NCBI GenBank assembly: GCA_032123675.1
Contig: JAQBEX010000150.1
Coordinates: 1 to 19,821, forward strand
DNA length: 19,821 bases
Reading direction: 5' to 3'
From: Prado023 sp032123675
Lineage (GTDB): Bacteria > Actinomycetota > Actinomycetes > S36-B12 > CAIYMF01
Position numbers and translations under genes: made by a program. Below the pieces are notes generated by a model that saw nothing but the letters and a program-made list of their open reading frames with translations, did no database searches and was not told where the DNA came from. This document shows, one piece after another, positions 5,449-13,369 of the stretch (positions within the stretch are counted from its first letter, which is position 1; every line of letters begins with the position of its first letter).

Positions 5449-7100
5449 CCGAAGCACCTGCAGCGGAACCCGGCCCGCAGGAGGGACCCGGCCCGCAGGA
5501 GGGGGCCGGTACGTCACCCGGCCCGGATCTGCCCGCCGGACTGCCCGCCGGACCGCCCGCCGGGTCCGCTTCCGCGTGGGCCACCCCGCGTCGGCGCACC
5601 CACCGGTTGACCCCCTGGGTCAGCTCGGTGCGCACCATTGCCGTGCTGATCGGTGTCCTGCTGGTCTTCGGCGGCGGGAACCTCCGCGCTCTGGCCGGGG
5701 AGATCGGGGGTCTGCTTGGGCTCCTGCTGCTCCTTGCCGGCGTCGCCACCCTGCTGCTGATCTCGGTGGCCATGAACTACCTCGCGTGGACGCGGACGGA
5801 GTTCTTCTTCGACGCCTCCGGTGACTTCCGCCTCGACTCGGGGATCCTGCAGCGCAACGAGCGGCGGCTGACCCTGTCGCGGCTGCAGAGCGCGGACATC
5901 AACAGGCCCCTGCTGGGGCGGGTGGTGGGGCTCTCGCAGCTGCGCATCGAGGTCGCCGGTGGTGGTGACTCGCGGGTGGTGCTGTCCTACCTGTCCGATG
6001 CCGACGCCCAGGCCCTGCGCGCGGAGATCATCGCCCGGGCCGCGGGCATGGCCCCGGATGTCGGTGAGGCCCCGGAGGCCGTCCTGGCAACGGTGCCCAC
6101 CAACGACCTGATCGTCAGCCTGCTGCTGCGCAGCGAGACGATGATCCTGTTCGGCGTCACGATCCTGGTCGTGCTGACCGTGACCATGTCGGAGGGTCCG
6201 TCGGGGCTCCTGCTGATCCTGGTGACCGGTGGTCTGCCGCTGCTGACCGTCTTCGGGCAGTTCGGTCGCTACTTCGGGTTCACCGTGGCCGACTCCCCCG
6301 ACGGCCTGCGACTGCGCCACGGGCTGATCACCGTGCAGAGCCAGACCGTCCCACCCGGTCGGGTCCAGGCGATCGAGATCTCCGAGCCCCTGCTGTGGCG
6401 GCGGCGGGGATGGGTTCGGGTGTCACTCAACGTTGCCGGTCTGCAGTCGGAGCAGGACAACTCCCAGGAGCATGTGCTGCTGCCGGTGGCCCCGCACGAC
6501 GTGGCCCGCCAGATCATCTCCCGGGTGATGCCCGGGGTGGATCCCGGCGCCCTGGAGTTCGTCCCCGCTCCGCCGGCGGCTCGGCGCCGGGCGTGGTTCC
6601 AGTTCAGGAACCTCGGCGTCGCCCACGACGACCTGGTCCTGGGGACCAGCCGCGGCTTCCTGACCCGGCGCGTGGCGGTGATCCCACATGCGCGGACCCA
6701 GTCCGTGGAGGTCACCCGGGGTCCTTGGCAGCGCCGCCTTGGCCTGGCATCGGTGCAGGTCGACTCAACGCCCGGGCCGGTGACCGTCGTGGCGCTGTAC
6801 CGATCGGCCAGCGACGCCCGCGCGCTCGCTGAGGAGCAGCTGGTCCGGGCCGCCCGCGCCCGCGCCGCCGGCCCGTCGGAGCGGTGGATGACCGGGCGCG
6901 GAACGGCAGCACCGGATGCCCCGGATGCTCCGGAAGCTGATGCGCAGGCGGCGATGACCGATGCCCGGCCCGTGGGGCCTGGCGATCCCACGTTCGGGCT
7001 CGGCACATCCCCGTCCGGCTCCTCGGAACCCACCGGTGGTGGAGCCGCTGGCGGCCCGCCGGCCCCGTCCGGGCCGGGCACACCGACCGGTTCCCTGTAG
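5445..7100 (+). CDS. Large bacterial PH (YdbT-type) membrane protein, three bPH2 domains
   Basis: The 551-residue protein starts at a GTG overlapping the previous stop (GTGA). Order of parts: a Pro/Gly-rich disordered N terminus (residues 1-48, with short tandem repeats), membrane helices at about 63-80 and 88-109, bPH2 domain 1 (~118-197, GILQRNERRLTLSRLQSADI), helices at about 230-248 and 253-272, domain 2 (~277-358, GLITVQSQTVPPGRVQAIEI), domain 3 (~393-470, GFLTRRVAVIPHARTQSVEV), and a ~80-residue Pro/Gly/Ala-rich tail. This matches the YdbT family architecture. Together with the smaller upstream bPH protein it probably forms one membrane assembly. The molecular function of the pair is unknown. 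The low-complexity ends look like recent insertions rather than conserved parts. Confidence 0.88.
   Translation: MTEAPAAEPGPQEGPGPQEGAGTSPGPDLPAGLPAGPPAGSASAWATPRRRTHRLTPWVSSVRTIAVLIGVLLVFGGGNLRALAGEIGGLLGLLLLLAGVATLLLISVAMNYLAWTRTEFFFDASGDFRLDSGILQRNERRLTLSRLQSADINRPLLGRVVGLSQLRIEVAGGGDSRVVLSYLSDADAQALRAEIIARAAGMAPDVGEAPEAVLATVPTNDLIVSLLLRSETMILFGVTILVVLTVTMSEGPSGLLLILVTGGLPLLTVFGQFGRYFGFTVADSPDGLRLRHGLITVQSQTVPPGRVQAIEISEPLLWRRRGWVRVSLNVAGLQSEQDNSQEHVLLPVAPHDVARQIISRVMPGVDPGALEFVPAPPAARRRAWFQFRNLGVAHDDLVLGTSRGFLTRRVAVIPHARTQSVEVTRGPWQRRLGLASVQVDSTPGPVTVVALYRSASDARALAEEQLVRAARARAAGPSERWMTGRGTAAPDAPDAPEADAQAAMTDARPVGPGDPTFGLGTSPSGSSEPTGGGAAGGPPAPSGPGTPTGSL
5468..5503 (+). repeat. Two exact copies of an 18-bp repeat in the N-terminal coding region
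   Basis: ACCCGGCCCGCAGGAGGG occurs at 5468-5485 and again at 5486-5503 in direct tandem. It encodes the repeated PGPQEG in the disordered N terminus of the large bPH protein. The length is in frame. Confidence 0.9.
5529..5564 (+). repeat. Three units of a 12-bp repeat in the N-terminal coding region
   Basis: CTGCCCGCCGGA appears twice (5529-5540, 5541-5552), followed by CCGCCCGCCGGG (5553-5564). It encodes LPAG, LPAG, PPAG. It lies just after the 18-bp repeat, so two independent in-frame expansions sit within 100 bp. Confidence 0.88.
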
Positions 7101-7170
7101 ATCCGCAGTCCCGCACCCCCGCGCGGGCCCCGACGGGCGCCGGGCGTCCGGGGGTGGCAGGCTGCCGGTG

Positions 7171-8067
7171 ATGACCGGGCAGCTGCACTCCGACGACGCA
7201 CCGGCCGCCCCACGCCTGGCGGTTGGTGTGATCGGCGTGGGCCGTGCCGGCGCCCCGCTGGCCGGGGCGTTGTCCCGGGCTGGGCATCCCCTCGTCGGCG
7301 CCCACGCGGTCACCGAGCGATCACGGCGACGGGTGGCCGAGTTCCTGCCAGGCACTCCGCTGCTCACGGCCGCCGAGGTGATGGCCCAAGCGGACCTGGT
7401 CCTGCTCACGGTGCCCGATGATGTGCTGGCCGACCTTGTGGCTGGCCTGGCCGGGACGGGTGCGGTGACCCCCGGCCAGTTCATCGTCCATGCGTCCGGC
7501 CGGTACGGGACCGAGGTGCTCGAGCCTGCGACCAGGCTGGGGGCGCTGCCCCTCGCCCTGCACCCGGTCATGACCTTCACCGGGTCCCGGTCCGACCTGG
7601 ACCGGTTGGCTGGGTGTCCCTTCGGGGTGACCGCGCCCAGTGTCCTGAGGCCGGTCGCGGAGGCGTTGGTCGTGGAGATGGGCGGGGACCCGATGTGGGT
7701 CCCGGAGGCAGCGCGACCGCTCTACCACGCGGCCCTGGCCAACGGCGCCAACCATCTGGTCACGCTCATCGCGCAGACGCTTGACCTGCTGGCAACCGCG
7801 GGGATCGAGAACCCCGCGGCCCTCGTGCGCCCCCTTCTCTGCGCGGCGCTGGAGAACGTGCTCGTCCTAGGCGACGACGCCCTGACCGGGCCGGTGGCGC
7901 GCGGCGATGCCGGAACCGTCGCCGCACACCTGGAGGCGCTGTCCCGGGCGGCGCCCGAGGCGCGGGCGGCCTATGTCGCCATGGCCAGGCTGACGGCCGA
8001 CCGGGCGCTCGCGGCCGGCCGTCTGGACCCGGCTGCCGCGGAGTCCCTGCTCGACGTGCTTGGTTGA
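7171..8067 (+). CDS. DUF2520 / Rossmann-like NAD(P)-binding protein
   Basis: The 298-residue protein has a two-domain dehydrogenase layout. The Rossmann dinucleotide fold begins with GVIGVGRAGAPLAGAL (from residue 19) and ends with LVLLTVPDDVLADLV; then comes HASGRYG (107-113) and LHPVMTF (130-136), followed by an all-helical DUF2520 domain (YHAALANGANHLVTL and later helices). The fold resembles ProC, F420-dependent NADP reductase and ketopantoate reductase. In M. tuberculosis the homologue Rv3603c lies directly before panC, as here. A role as an NAD(P)H-dependent reductase linked to pantothenate synthesis is an inference only, and no substrate is established. The ATG at 7171 was chosen because the Rossmann motif then begins about 18 residues in; a GTG at 7168 is adjacent. 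Confidence 0.85.
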   Translation: MTGQLHSDDAPAAPRLAVGVIGVGRAGAPLAGALSRAGHPLVGAHAVTERSRRRVAEFLPGTPLLTAAEVMAQADLVLLTVPDDVLADLVAGLAGTGAVTPGQFIVHASGRYGTEVLEPATRLGALPLALHPVMTFTGSRSDLDRLAGCPFGVTAPSVLRPVAEALVVEMGGDPMWVPEAARPLYHAALANGANHLVTLIAQTLDLLATAGIENPAALVRPLLCAALENVLVLGDDALTGPVARGDAGTVAAHLEALSRAAPEARAAYVAMARLTADRALAAGRLDPAAAESLLDVLG

Positions 8068-8142
8068 CCGCACTGCCCCCACCGCGCCCGGCCGCGGGGT
8101 CATCGGGGGGGATCTGGCGGCTCGCGCCGGCCGCCGACGCAC

Positions 8143-8148
8143 TAGGGT
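8143..8148 (+). promoter_or_regulatory. Possible -10 box upstream of panC
   Basis: TAGGGT lies in the 212-bp gap between the DUF2520 gene and panC. If used, transcription would start near 8155 and leave a 5' leader of about 125 nt before the panC ATG. No good -35 is seen, so this is weak. Confidence 0.25.
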
Positions 8149-8268
8149 CATCGAGGGGACCGATCGACCCGAGTCCAGGCTTGGCGGCAGGGGCGATCCG
8201 GTGGGATGGCGCTCGCGTCCATGGCGCGGACCACCCGGCGGACGGGGTCGAGGAGCGGATGGATCGTG

Positions 8269-8273
8269 GGAGG
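8269..8273 (+). promoter_or_regulatory. Ribosome binding site that decides the panC start
   Basis: GGAGG lies 6 nt before the ATG at 8280. An in-frame ATG at 8259 has AGGAG at only 3 nt spacing and is less likely. The frame is also open further upstream to 8064, but that stretch has no family match. Confidence 0.7.
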
Positions 8274-8279
8274 AACGAG

Positions 8280-9185
8280 ATGAGCAGTACGGATGCGCCG
8301 ACGGGCCCGCCGCCGGTCATGCGGGTGGTTCGCACCCGGGAGTCACTCGATGACGCCTACGCGTCCCTGCCGGTGCCGTCTGTGCGGTCCGCACGCGCCG
8401 CCCGGGCGGCGGTGTTCACCATGGGTGCCCTCCACGAGGGCCATGTGGCCCTGATCCGGGCCGCGCGTGGGGAGGTCGGCCCGAAGGGGCACGTGACCGT
8501 GACCATCTTCGTCAACCCGCTGCAGTTCGCTGCCGGCGAGGACCTCGAGCGCTACCCGAAGGCCCTCAAGGCCGACTTGGCCGTGTGCGCCGCCGAGGAC
8601 GTGGACCTCGTGTTCGCCCCGGCCGTGGACGTGCTCTACCCGAACGGCGAGCCCGACGTGCGCGTCGATCCGGGGCCACTCGGGTCGATCCTGGAGGGGG
8701 CCGCCCGCCCCGGGCACTTCGCTGGGGTGCTCACGGTGGTCCTGAAGCTGCTGCAGATCACGCGGCCCGATGCAGCGTTCTTCGGGGAGAAGGACTACCA
8801 GCAGCTGACCCTCGTGCGACGCATGGCTGCCGACCTCAACGTCCCCACGCGGGTGCATGGCGTTCCCACGATCCGCGAGGCTGACGGCCTGGCGCGATCC
8901 ACGCGCAACCAGTACCTGACTGACGAGGAGCGCGTCCGCGCTGCCGCGGTGCCGGCCGCGCTGGCGGCGGGGGTCTCCGCCGCCGACCTCGGCCGTTCCG
9001 CTGACGCCGTCGTGGGGGCAGCTGAGCTCGAGCTGATGCGGGTCGGCCTGACCCCGGACTACGTGGCCCTGACCGACCCACAGCTGGGTCCGGCTCCCGA
9101 GGTGGGCCCAGCCAGGCTGCTGCTGGCCACTCGCGTCGGCCAGACGCGACTGATCGACAACACACCGGTTACGTTGCGCAGATGA
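8280..9185 (+). CDS. panC: Pantothenate synthetase (pantoate--beta-alanine ligase)
   Basis: It joins pantoate and beta-alanine using ATP, through a pantoyl-adenylate, to give pantothenate. The 301-residue protein carries the nucleotidyltransferase motif TMGALHEGH (residues 47-55), VTIFVNPLQF (pantoate site), RPGHFAGVLTVVLKLL, GEKDYQQ (169-175) and the STRNQYL segment that corresponds to the KMSKS-like region. Length is normal for the family. It follows the DUF2520 gene after a 212-bp gap and its TGA overlaps the nadB ATG (ATGA at 9182-9185). panD, which follows panC in M. tuberculosis and supplies beta-alanine, is absent here. The start at 8280 is set by the GGAGG at 8269-8273. Confidence 0.96.
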   Translation: MSSTDAPTGPPPVMRVVRTRESLDDAYASLPVPSVRSARAARAAVFTMGALHEGHVALIRAARGEVGPKGHVTVTIFVNPLQFAAGEDLERYPKALKADLAVCAAEDVDLVFAPAVDVLYPNGEPDVRVDPGPLGSILEGAARPGHFAGVLTVVLKLLQITRPDAAFFGEKDYQQLTLVRRMAADLNVPTRVHGVPTIREADGLARSTRNQYLTDEERVRAAAVPAALAAGVSAADLGRSADAVVGAAELELMRVGLTPDYVALTDPQLGPAPEVGPARLLLATRVGQTRLIDNTPVTLRR

Positions 9186-10867
9186 GCATTGCGGGCCCGG
9201 GCCCCGACCAGCTGGTCATCCCGACCACGGTTGCTGCCACGGACCCGGGGTGGTCCACCTCGGCGGACGTCGTCGTCATCGGCTCGGGCGTCGCGGGGCT
9301 GTCGCTGGCCCTGAACATCCGCCGGCTCGGGCACCGCGTGCTGGTCGTCACCAAGTCCTGGGTCGAGGAGGGCTCGACCCGGTGGGCGCAGGGGGGGATT
9401 GCCGCAGCCCTCGACGATGGCGACTCCCCAGCCGACCACGAGCGCGACACCCTGGTGGCCGGTGCCGGGCTGTGCGACCCGGCAGCTGTCCATGAGCTCT
9501 GCACGCTGGGTCCAGCCGCCGTGCGCAACCTCATCGCCGCCGGGGCCCGCTTCGACCAGGACGTCTCCGGGGGGATCGCCTTGACCCGCGAGGGCGGGCA
9601 CCTGCACGACCGGATCGCGCACGCCGGCGGGGACGCCACGGGGGCCGAGATCTTCCGGGCGCTGGTGGCGGCACTCGCCGGTGACCCGGGCATCGAACTC
9701 GTTCAGCACGCCCTCGCGCTGGACCTGCTCACCGACGCACAGGGCGCGGTCCAGGGGATCACCCTGCACGTCATCAACGAGGGCCAGCATGACGGGGTCG
9801 GGGCGGTGCTCGCCCCCGCGGTGGTGATCGCCACCGGCGGCCTGGGTCAGGTCTTCGCCCAGACGACGAACCCCGCGGTCGCCACCGGGGATGGCATGGC
9901 GATGGCCCTTCGCGCCGGGGCCGAGGTCGCCGACCTCGAGTTCGTGCAGTTCCACCCGACGGTGATGTACCTCGGACCGGACTCCACCGGCCAGCAGCCT
10001 CTGGTCAGCGAGGCGGTGCGCGGTGAGGGCGCCTTCCTCGTCGACGACGACGGCGTCCGGTTCATGCAGGGGGTCCATCCCCTGGCCGATCTGGCTCCCC
10101 GCGACGTCGTCGCCAAGGCCATCATGCGACGCATGCGCGAACAGGACAGGACGCACATGTGGCTCGACGCCCGAGCCCTGGGCGATCGGTGGGCGACCCG
10201 CTTCCCGACCATCCTCGAATCCTGCCACCGGTACGGGATCGACCCGACCCGGGACCTGATCCCGGTGGCCCCGGCCCAGCACTACGCCTCCGGCGGGATC
10301 CGCACCGACCTGCGCGGGCGGGCCAGCATCCCCGGCCTCTACGCCGCCGGTGAGGTTGCCTGCACCGGCGTGCACGGCGCCAACCGGCTGGCCTCCAACT
10401 CGTTGCTCGAGGGCCTGGTCTTCCCGGAGCGGATCGTCTCAGTGCTCGCCGAGGGGCTGCCCACGCGCCGGGATCCGATCGTCCGCTCGGAGCACCGCGG
10501 CCTCGTGTCCGACACCAACAGGCGGCCGCTGCAGAACCTGATGACCGAGGGTGTGGGCGTGTTGCGCAGCGCGGGGTCGCTCGCGGGTGCGGCCGCAGGG
10601 CTGGCCGACATGGTGGTCGGCGAGCTCCCCCAGGGGCGCAACACGCAGGCGTGGGAGACCACGAACCTGCATGCCATCTCCTCGGTGCTCACGGCACACG
10701 CCCTGGCTCGGGAGGAGACTCGCGGCTCGCACTGGCGCGAGGACTTCCCGGACCGCGACGACACCAGGTGGCGGGTCCGACTGGTCGCCAGCACCGATCC
10801 CGACGGCCTGGTCCGGACCCGTCGCGAACCCGTACCCGAGCATGACTACCGGACCCCCGGGACCTGA
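9182..10867 (+). CDS. nadB: L-aspartate oxidase
   Basis: This FAD enzyme oxidises L-aspartate to iminoaspartate, the first step of de novo NAD synthesis in bacteria. The 561-residue protein shows the FAD-binding GSGVAGLS (residues 34-41), the family signature STRWAQGGIAAA (65-76), the flavin-site VIATGGLGQVF, EFVQFHPT, the active-site region VSEAVRGEGAFLVDDDG, the substrate segment PAQHYASGGI, and GEVACTGVHGANRLASNSLLEG. The C-terminal helical domain (from about residue 440) is complete. The fumarate reductase/SDH paralogue is unlikely, since SxxAQGGI and the SNSLLEG end are NadB-like. Overlap with panC suggests coupled translation. The product needs NadA (quinolinate synthase), whose gene is not in the window. 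Confidence 0.96.
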   Translation: MSIAGPGPDQLVIPTTVAATDPGWSTSADVVVIGSGVAGLSLALNIRRLGHRVLVVTKSWVEEGSTRWAQGGIAAALDDGDSPADHERDTLVAGAGLCDPAAVHELCTLGPAAVRNLIAAGARFDQDVSGGIALTREGGHLHDRIAHAGGDATGAEIFRALVAALAGDPGIELVQHALALDLLTDAQGAVQGITLHVINEGQHDGVGAVLAPAVVIATGGLGQVFAQTTNPAVATGDGMAMALRAGAEVADLEFVQFHPTVMYLGPDSTGQQPLVSEAVRGEGAFLVDDDGVRFMQGVHPLADLAPRDVVAKAIMRRMREQDRTHMWLDARALGDRWATRFPTILESCHRYGIDPTRDLIPVAPAQHYASGGIRTDLRGRASIPGLYAAGEVACTGVHGANRLASNSLLEGLVFPERIVSVLAEGLPTRRDPIVRSEHRGLVSDTNRRPLQNLMTEGVGVLRSAGSLAGAAAGLADMVVGELPQGRNTQAWETTNLHAISSVLTAHALAREETRGSHWREDFPDRDDTRWRVRLVASTDPDGLVRTRREPVPEHDYRTPGT

Positions 10868-10872
10868 GGAGG
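10868..10872 (+). promoter_or_regulatory. Strong ribosome binding site of nadC
   Basis: GGAGG 5 nt before the ATG at 10878, directly after the nadB stop (TGA at 10865-10867). It supports 10878 over the in-frame ATG at 10887. Confidence 0.7.
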
Positions 10873-10877
10873 CAACG

Positions 10878-11756
10878 ATGACTCCCATGGACGCGCTGCG
10901 CGCTGCTGGGCTGGACGTCGCCGCAGTCGACGCACTGATCGTGGTGGCGCTGGCCGAGGACCTCAGGGACGGGGTGGATGTCACCTCCGTGGCGACGGTC
11001 CCCGAGGACCAGGTGGCAACCCTGGACCTCACCGCCAGGGTGGCCGGGGTCCTGGCCGGCGTCCCGGTTGCGGCTCGGGTCTTCGAGGTGGAGTCCGGCG
11101 GTCACAATCGGGTGGAGCTGGTCCGCTCCGACGGCGATCCGGTGGCCCCCGGCGACGTGGTCGTGACGATCTCGGGGCGTACCCGTTCGCTGCTCGTCTG
11201 CGAGCGCACAGCCCTGAACCTGCTGTGCCACCTGTCCGGGGTGGCCACGGCCACCGCCGCGTGGGCGGATGCGCTGGCCGGCACACGCGCCCGCGTCCGC
11301 GACACCCGCAAGACCACGCCGGGGTTGCGGGTGCTCGAGAAGTACGCGGTTCGCTGCGGCGGCGGCGTGAACCACCGGATGGGCCTGTGGGACGCGGCGC
11401 TTGTCAAGGACAACCATGTGGTCGCCGCGGGTGGCGTCGCTGAGGCGTTCGAGGCCGTGCGGGCGCAGTTCCCCGGGGTTCCCGTCGAGGTGGAGGTCGA
11501 CTCCCTGGCGCAGCTCGCCGAGGTGGTCGACGCTGGCGCTGACCTGGTCCTGCTGGACAACTTCACCCCGGCACAGACCGCCGCGGCCGTCGACCTGGTC
11601 TCCGGGCGCAGCGAGCTGGAGTCCTCCGGTGGTCTGACCCTGGAGGTTGCCCGCACCTACGCCGCGACCGGGGTGGACTACCTCGCCGTCGGTGCACTGA
11701 CCCATTCGGCACCCGTTCTCGACATCGGGGCCGACCTACGACCCGTGGAGGGCTGA
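10878..11756 (+). CDS. nadC: Nicotinate-nucleotide pyrophosphorylase (quinolinate phosphoribosyltransferase)
   Basis: It converts quinolinate and PRPP to nicotinate mononucleotide, CO2 and pyrophosphate. The 292-residue protein has the expected N-terminal sandwich domain (to about residue 110) and a barrel domain with RDTRKTTPG (141-149), VNHRMGLWDAALVKDNH (164-180), VEVEVDS, LVLLDNF, ESSGGL and GVDYLAVGALTHS. The conserved Arg/His/Lys residues that bind quinolinate and PRPP are in place. It lies 10 nt after nadB. The end of this gene carries the GGAGGG (11747-11752) that serves coaX, so the two are closely linked. Confidence 0.96.
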   Translation: MTPMDALRAAGLDVAAVDALIVVALAEDLRDGVDVTSVATVPEDQVATLDLTARVAGVLAGVPVAARVFEVESGGHNRVELVRSDGDPVAPGDVVVTISGRTRSLLVCERTALNLLCHLSGVATATAAWADALAGTRARVRDTRKTTPGLRVLEKYAVRCGGGVNHRMGLWDAALVKDNHVVAAGGVAEAFEAVRAQFPGVPVEVEVDSLAQLAEVVDAGADLVLLDNFTPAQTAAAVDLVSGRSELESSGGLTLEVARTYAATGVDYLAVGALTHSAPVLDIGADLRPVEG

Positions 11757-11759
11757 GGC

Positions 11760-12521
11760 ATGCTCCTGGCAGTCGACGTCGGCAACACGAACACCGTCCT
11801 TGGCCTGTTCGAGGGTCACGATCTGGAGCACTCCTGGCGGATCAAGACCGATCAGCGCAGGACCGCCGACGAGATGGCGCTGGTGTTCCGGGGGTTGCTC
11901 ACGGAGGTCCCGCAGGTGACCGGGATCGCCCTGTGCTCGACGGTCCCCTCGGTGCTGCGCGAGATGCGCGCCATGTTCGCCCGGTACTGGGACCACGTCC
12001 CCACCGTGATCGTCGAGCCCGGCACGAAGACGGGCGTGCCGCTGCTCACGGACAACCCGAAGGAGGTCGGCGCCGATCGGATCGTCAACACGCTGGCTGC
12101 CCACCAGCTGTTCGGCGGTCCGGCGATCGTGGTCGACTTCGGCACGTCCACCAACCTTGATGTCGTCAGCGCCAAGGGGGAGTTCCTCGGTGGTGCACTG
12201 GCACCCGGGATCGAGATCTCATTGGACGCGCTGGCAGGGCGTGCCGCACAGCTGCGCAAGGTGGAACTCGTGCGGCCTCGCTCGGTGATCGGGAAGAACA
12301 CCGTCGAGGCGTTGCAGTCCGGGGCGCTGTACGGCTTTGCCGGGCAGGTCGACGGGTTGGTCGACCGGATCACCGCGGAGCTCGGTGGTCAGGTCACCGC
12401 CGTGATCGCCACGGGCGGGCTGGCCCCGATCGTCGTGGCCGAGTCGCGCACGATCACCCACCACGAACCTGACCTGACCCTCTTCGGGCTGGACCTGATC
12501 TACAGCAAGAACGTCGGCTAG
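11760..12521 (+). CDS. coaX: Type III pantothenate kinase
   Basis: It phosphorylates pantothenate with ATP, the first committed step of CoA synthesis; type III enzymes resist feedback by CoA and usually need a monovalent cation. The 253-residue protein of the ASKHA fold shows DVGNTN (6-11, phosphate loop), GADRIVN (104-110, with the catalytic-base Asp), VVDFGTSTNLDVVSAKGEFLGG (from 124) and the terminal ATGGLAP. The usual TT in the GT(A/S)TT motif is TN here (GTSTNLD), a mild change near the nucleotide site. A GGAGGG 7 nt upstream supports the ATG at 11760. It ends the panC-nadB-nadC-coaX run and converges on the secreted-protein gene after 38 bp. Confidence 0.95.
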   Translation: MLLAVDVGNTNTVLGLFEGHDLEHSWRIKTDQRRTADEMALVFRGLLTEVPQVTGIALCSTVPSVLREMRAMFARYWDHVPTVIVEPGTKTGVPLLTDNPKEVGADRIVNTLAAHQLFGGPAIVVDFGTSTNLDVVSAKGEFLGGALAPGIEISLDALAGRAAQLRKVELVRPRSVIGKNTVEALQSGALYGFAGQVDGLVDRITAELGGQVTAVIATGGLAPIVVAESRTITHHEPDLTLFGLDLIYSKNVG

Positions 12522-12559
12522 CCTCGGCGGCTCCTCCGGCTGGCGATCGTTGGGTCGAC

Positions 12560-13249
12560 TCAGATCCGCCAGGCGATCGAGGAGGCGGATGAAGGGTGGG
12601 CCTCGTCCGTCGCGTCACCGTCGTGCCACCCGCCGGGACCATGCCCGGGGCCGCCGTGGTGCCCACGCCCGCCCCACATCGCTGCGGGCCCCATGCCCTC
12701 GGCCATCCCCCGGTCGGGTCCGAGCAGCAGGCCCAGGCCCCACCCGCGCCCCGCGCCGCTGTCGCCGCCCTCCAGCCAGGCCTGGGCCCGGTCACCGGCC
12801 CGGGTCAGGGTCTCGGCGGCCTGATCCTCAGTGATCCGGCCCTCCCCCACGGCCCGGTCCAGGCGCTGGGCGAGCAGCCTGAGCATCCCGTCTGCCAACT
12901 CGTCGGCGGAGTCGCCGGCGATCTCCAGGAGGGTCTTGCCCTCCCGGAGCTGGTCCATGACGGCCGCGGAATCCGCACCGATAGTGCTCTGCAGCAACTC
13001 ATCGATCTCCGCCCGGCGATCCGCGCGGTCCTGCTCGCGCGCAGCCCGCTCCTCGGCCCAGGAGTCGGTGAGGGCATCTTCGATCGCGTCGGCCTGCTGC
13101 TGGGTGATCGTCCCCTTGCCGACCAGCCCGGAGAGGGCGTCGCCGAGCCGGCCGCCGGGACCCTGGCCATCGTGGGCTGCCGCCATCCCCGCTCCGATCA
13201 GTGCCGCCAGGGCAACTCCTGCGATCGCCGCGGTCACCGTGCGCCTCAT
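12560..13249 (-). CDS. Secreted protein with two short GxITxxQA repeats and a Gly/His-rich tail
   Basis: The 229-residue protein has a signal peptide: basic MRRT, a hydrophobic stretch to about residue 22, and a likely cleavage after AAA at 25. The mature part carries two similar helical units: LVGKGTITQQQADAIEDAL (about 42-60) and AVGEGRITEDQAAETL (about 133-148). This pattern is common in exported proteins of Gram-positives (YckD/DUF2680-like). Between them is a long charged helix (AEERAAREQDRADRRAEIDELL). From about 163 the sequence is Gly-rich with a His cluster (GRGHHGGPGHGPGGWHDGD) that could bind metal; this is inference. The start is backed by GAGGAG (13255-13260, minus strand) 5 nt upstream. 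It lies 120 bp downstream of the K+ channel gene on the same strand. The function is unknown. Confidence 0.82.
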   Translation of the reverse strand: MRRTVTAAIAGVALAALIGAGMAAAHDGQGPGGRLGDALSGLVGKGTITQQQADAIEDALTDSWAEERAAREQDRADRRAEIDELLQSTIGADSAAVMDQLREGKTLLEIAGDSADELADGMLRLLAQRLDRAVGEGRITEDQAAETLTRAGDRAQAWLEGGDSGAGRGWGLGLLLGPDRGMAEGMGPAAMWGGRGHHGGPGHGPGGWHDGDATDEAHPSSASSIAWRI

Positions 13250-13369
13250 GGGGTCTCCTCACGCAGTCGTGCGTCGTTGATACCATCGACCGTCGCGCAG
13301 GCAGGTGTCGGCGGGCAACACGTTCGCGTTCGAATCGTGTAAGCCGCAGCAGCGACCGTGCTCGGGTGC

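Noticed and set aside
9059..10375. Long open frame antisense to nadB
   Set aside because: It is a by-product of high third-position GC in nadB; its product is His/Asp/Gly-rich with no domain, and nadB is certain on the other strand.
13328..13336. GTTCGAATC, the T-loop consensus of a tRNA
   Set aside because: No flanking T-stem, acceptor stem or anticodon arm can be drawn around it, so it is a chance match in the gap between two minus-strand genes.
13320..13340. Possible LexA box near TCGAAC on the minus strand
   Set aside because: Only one half site matches; the other half (expected GTTCGA) is not there.
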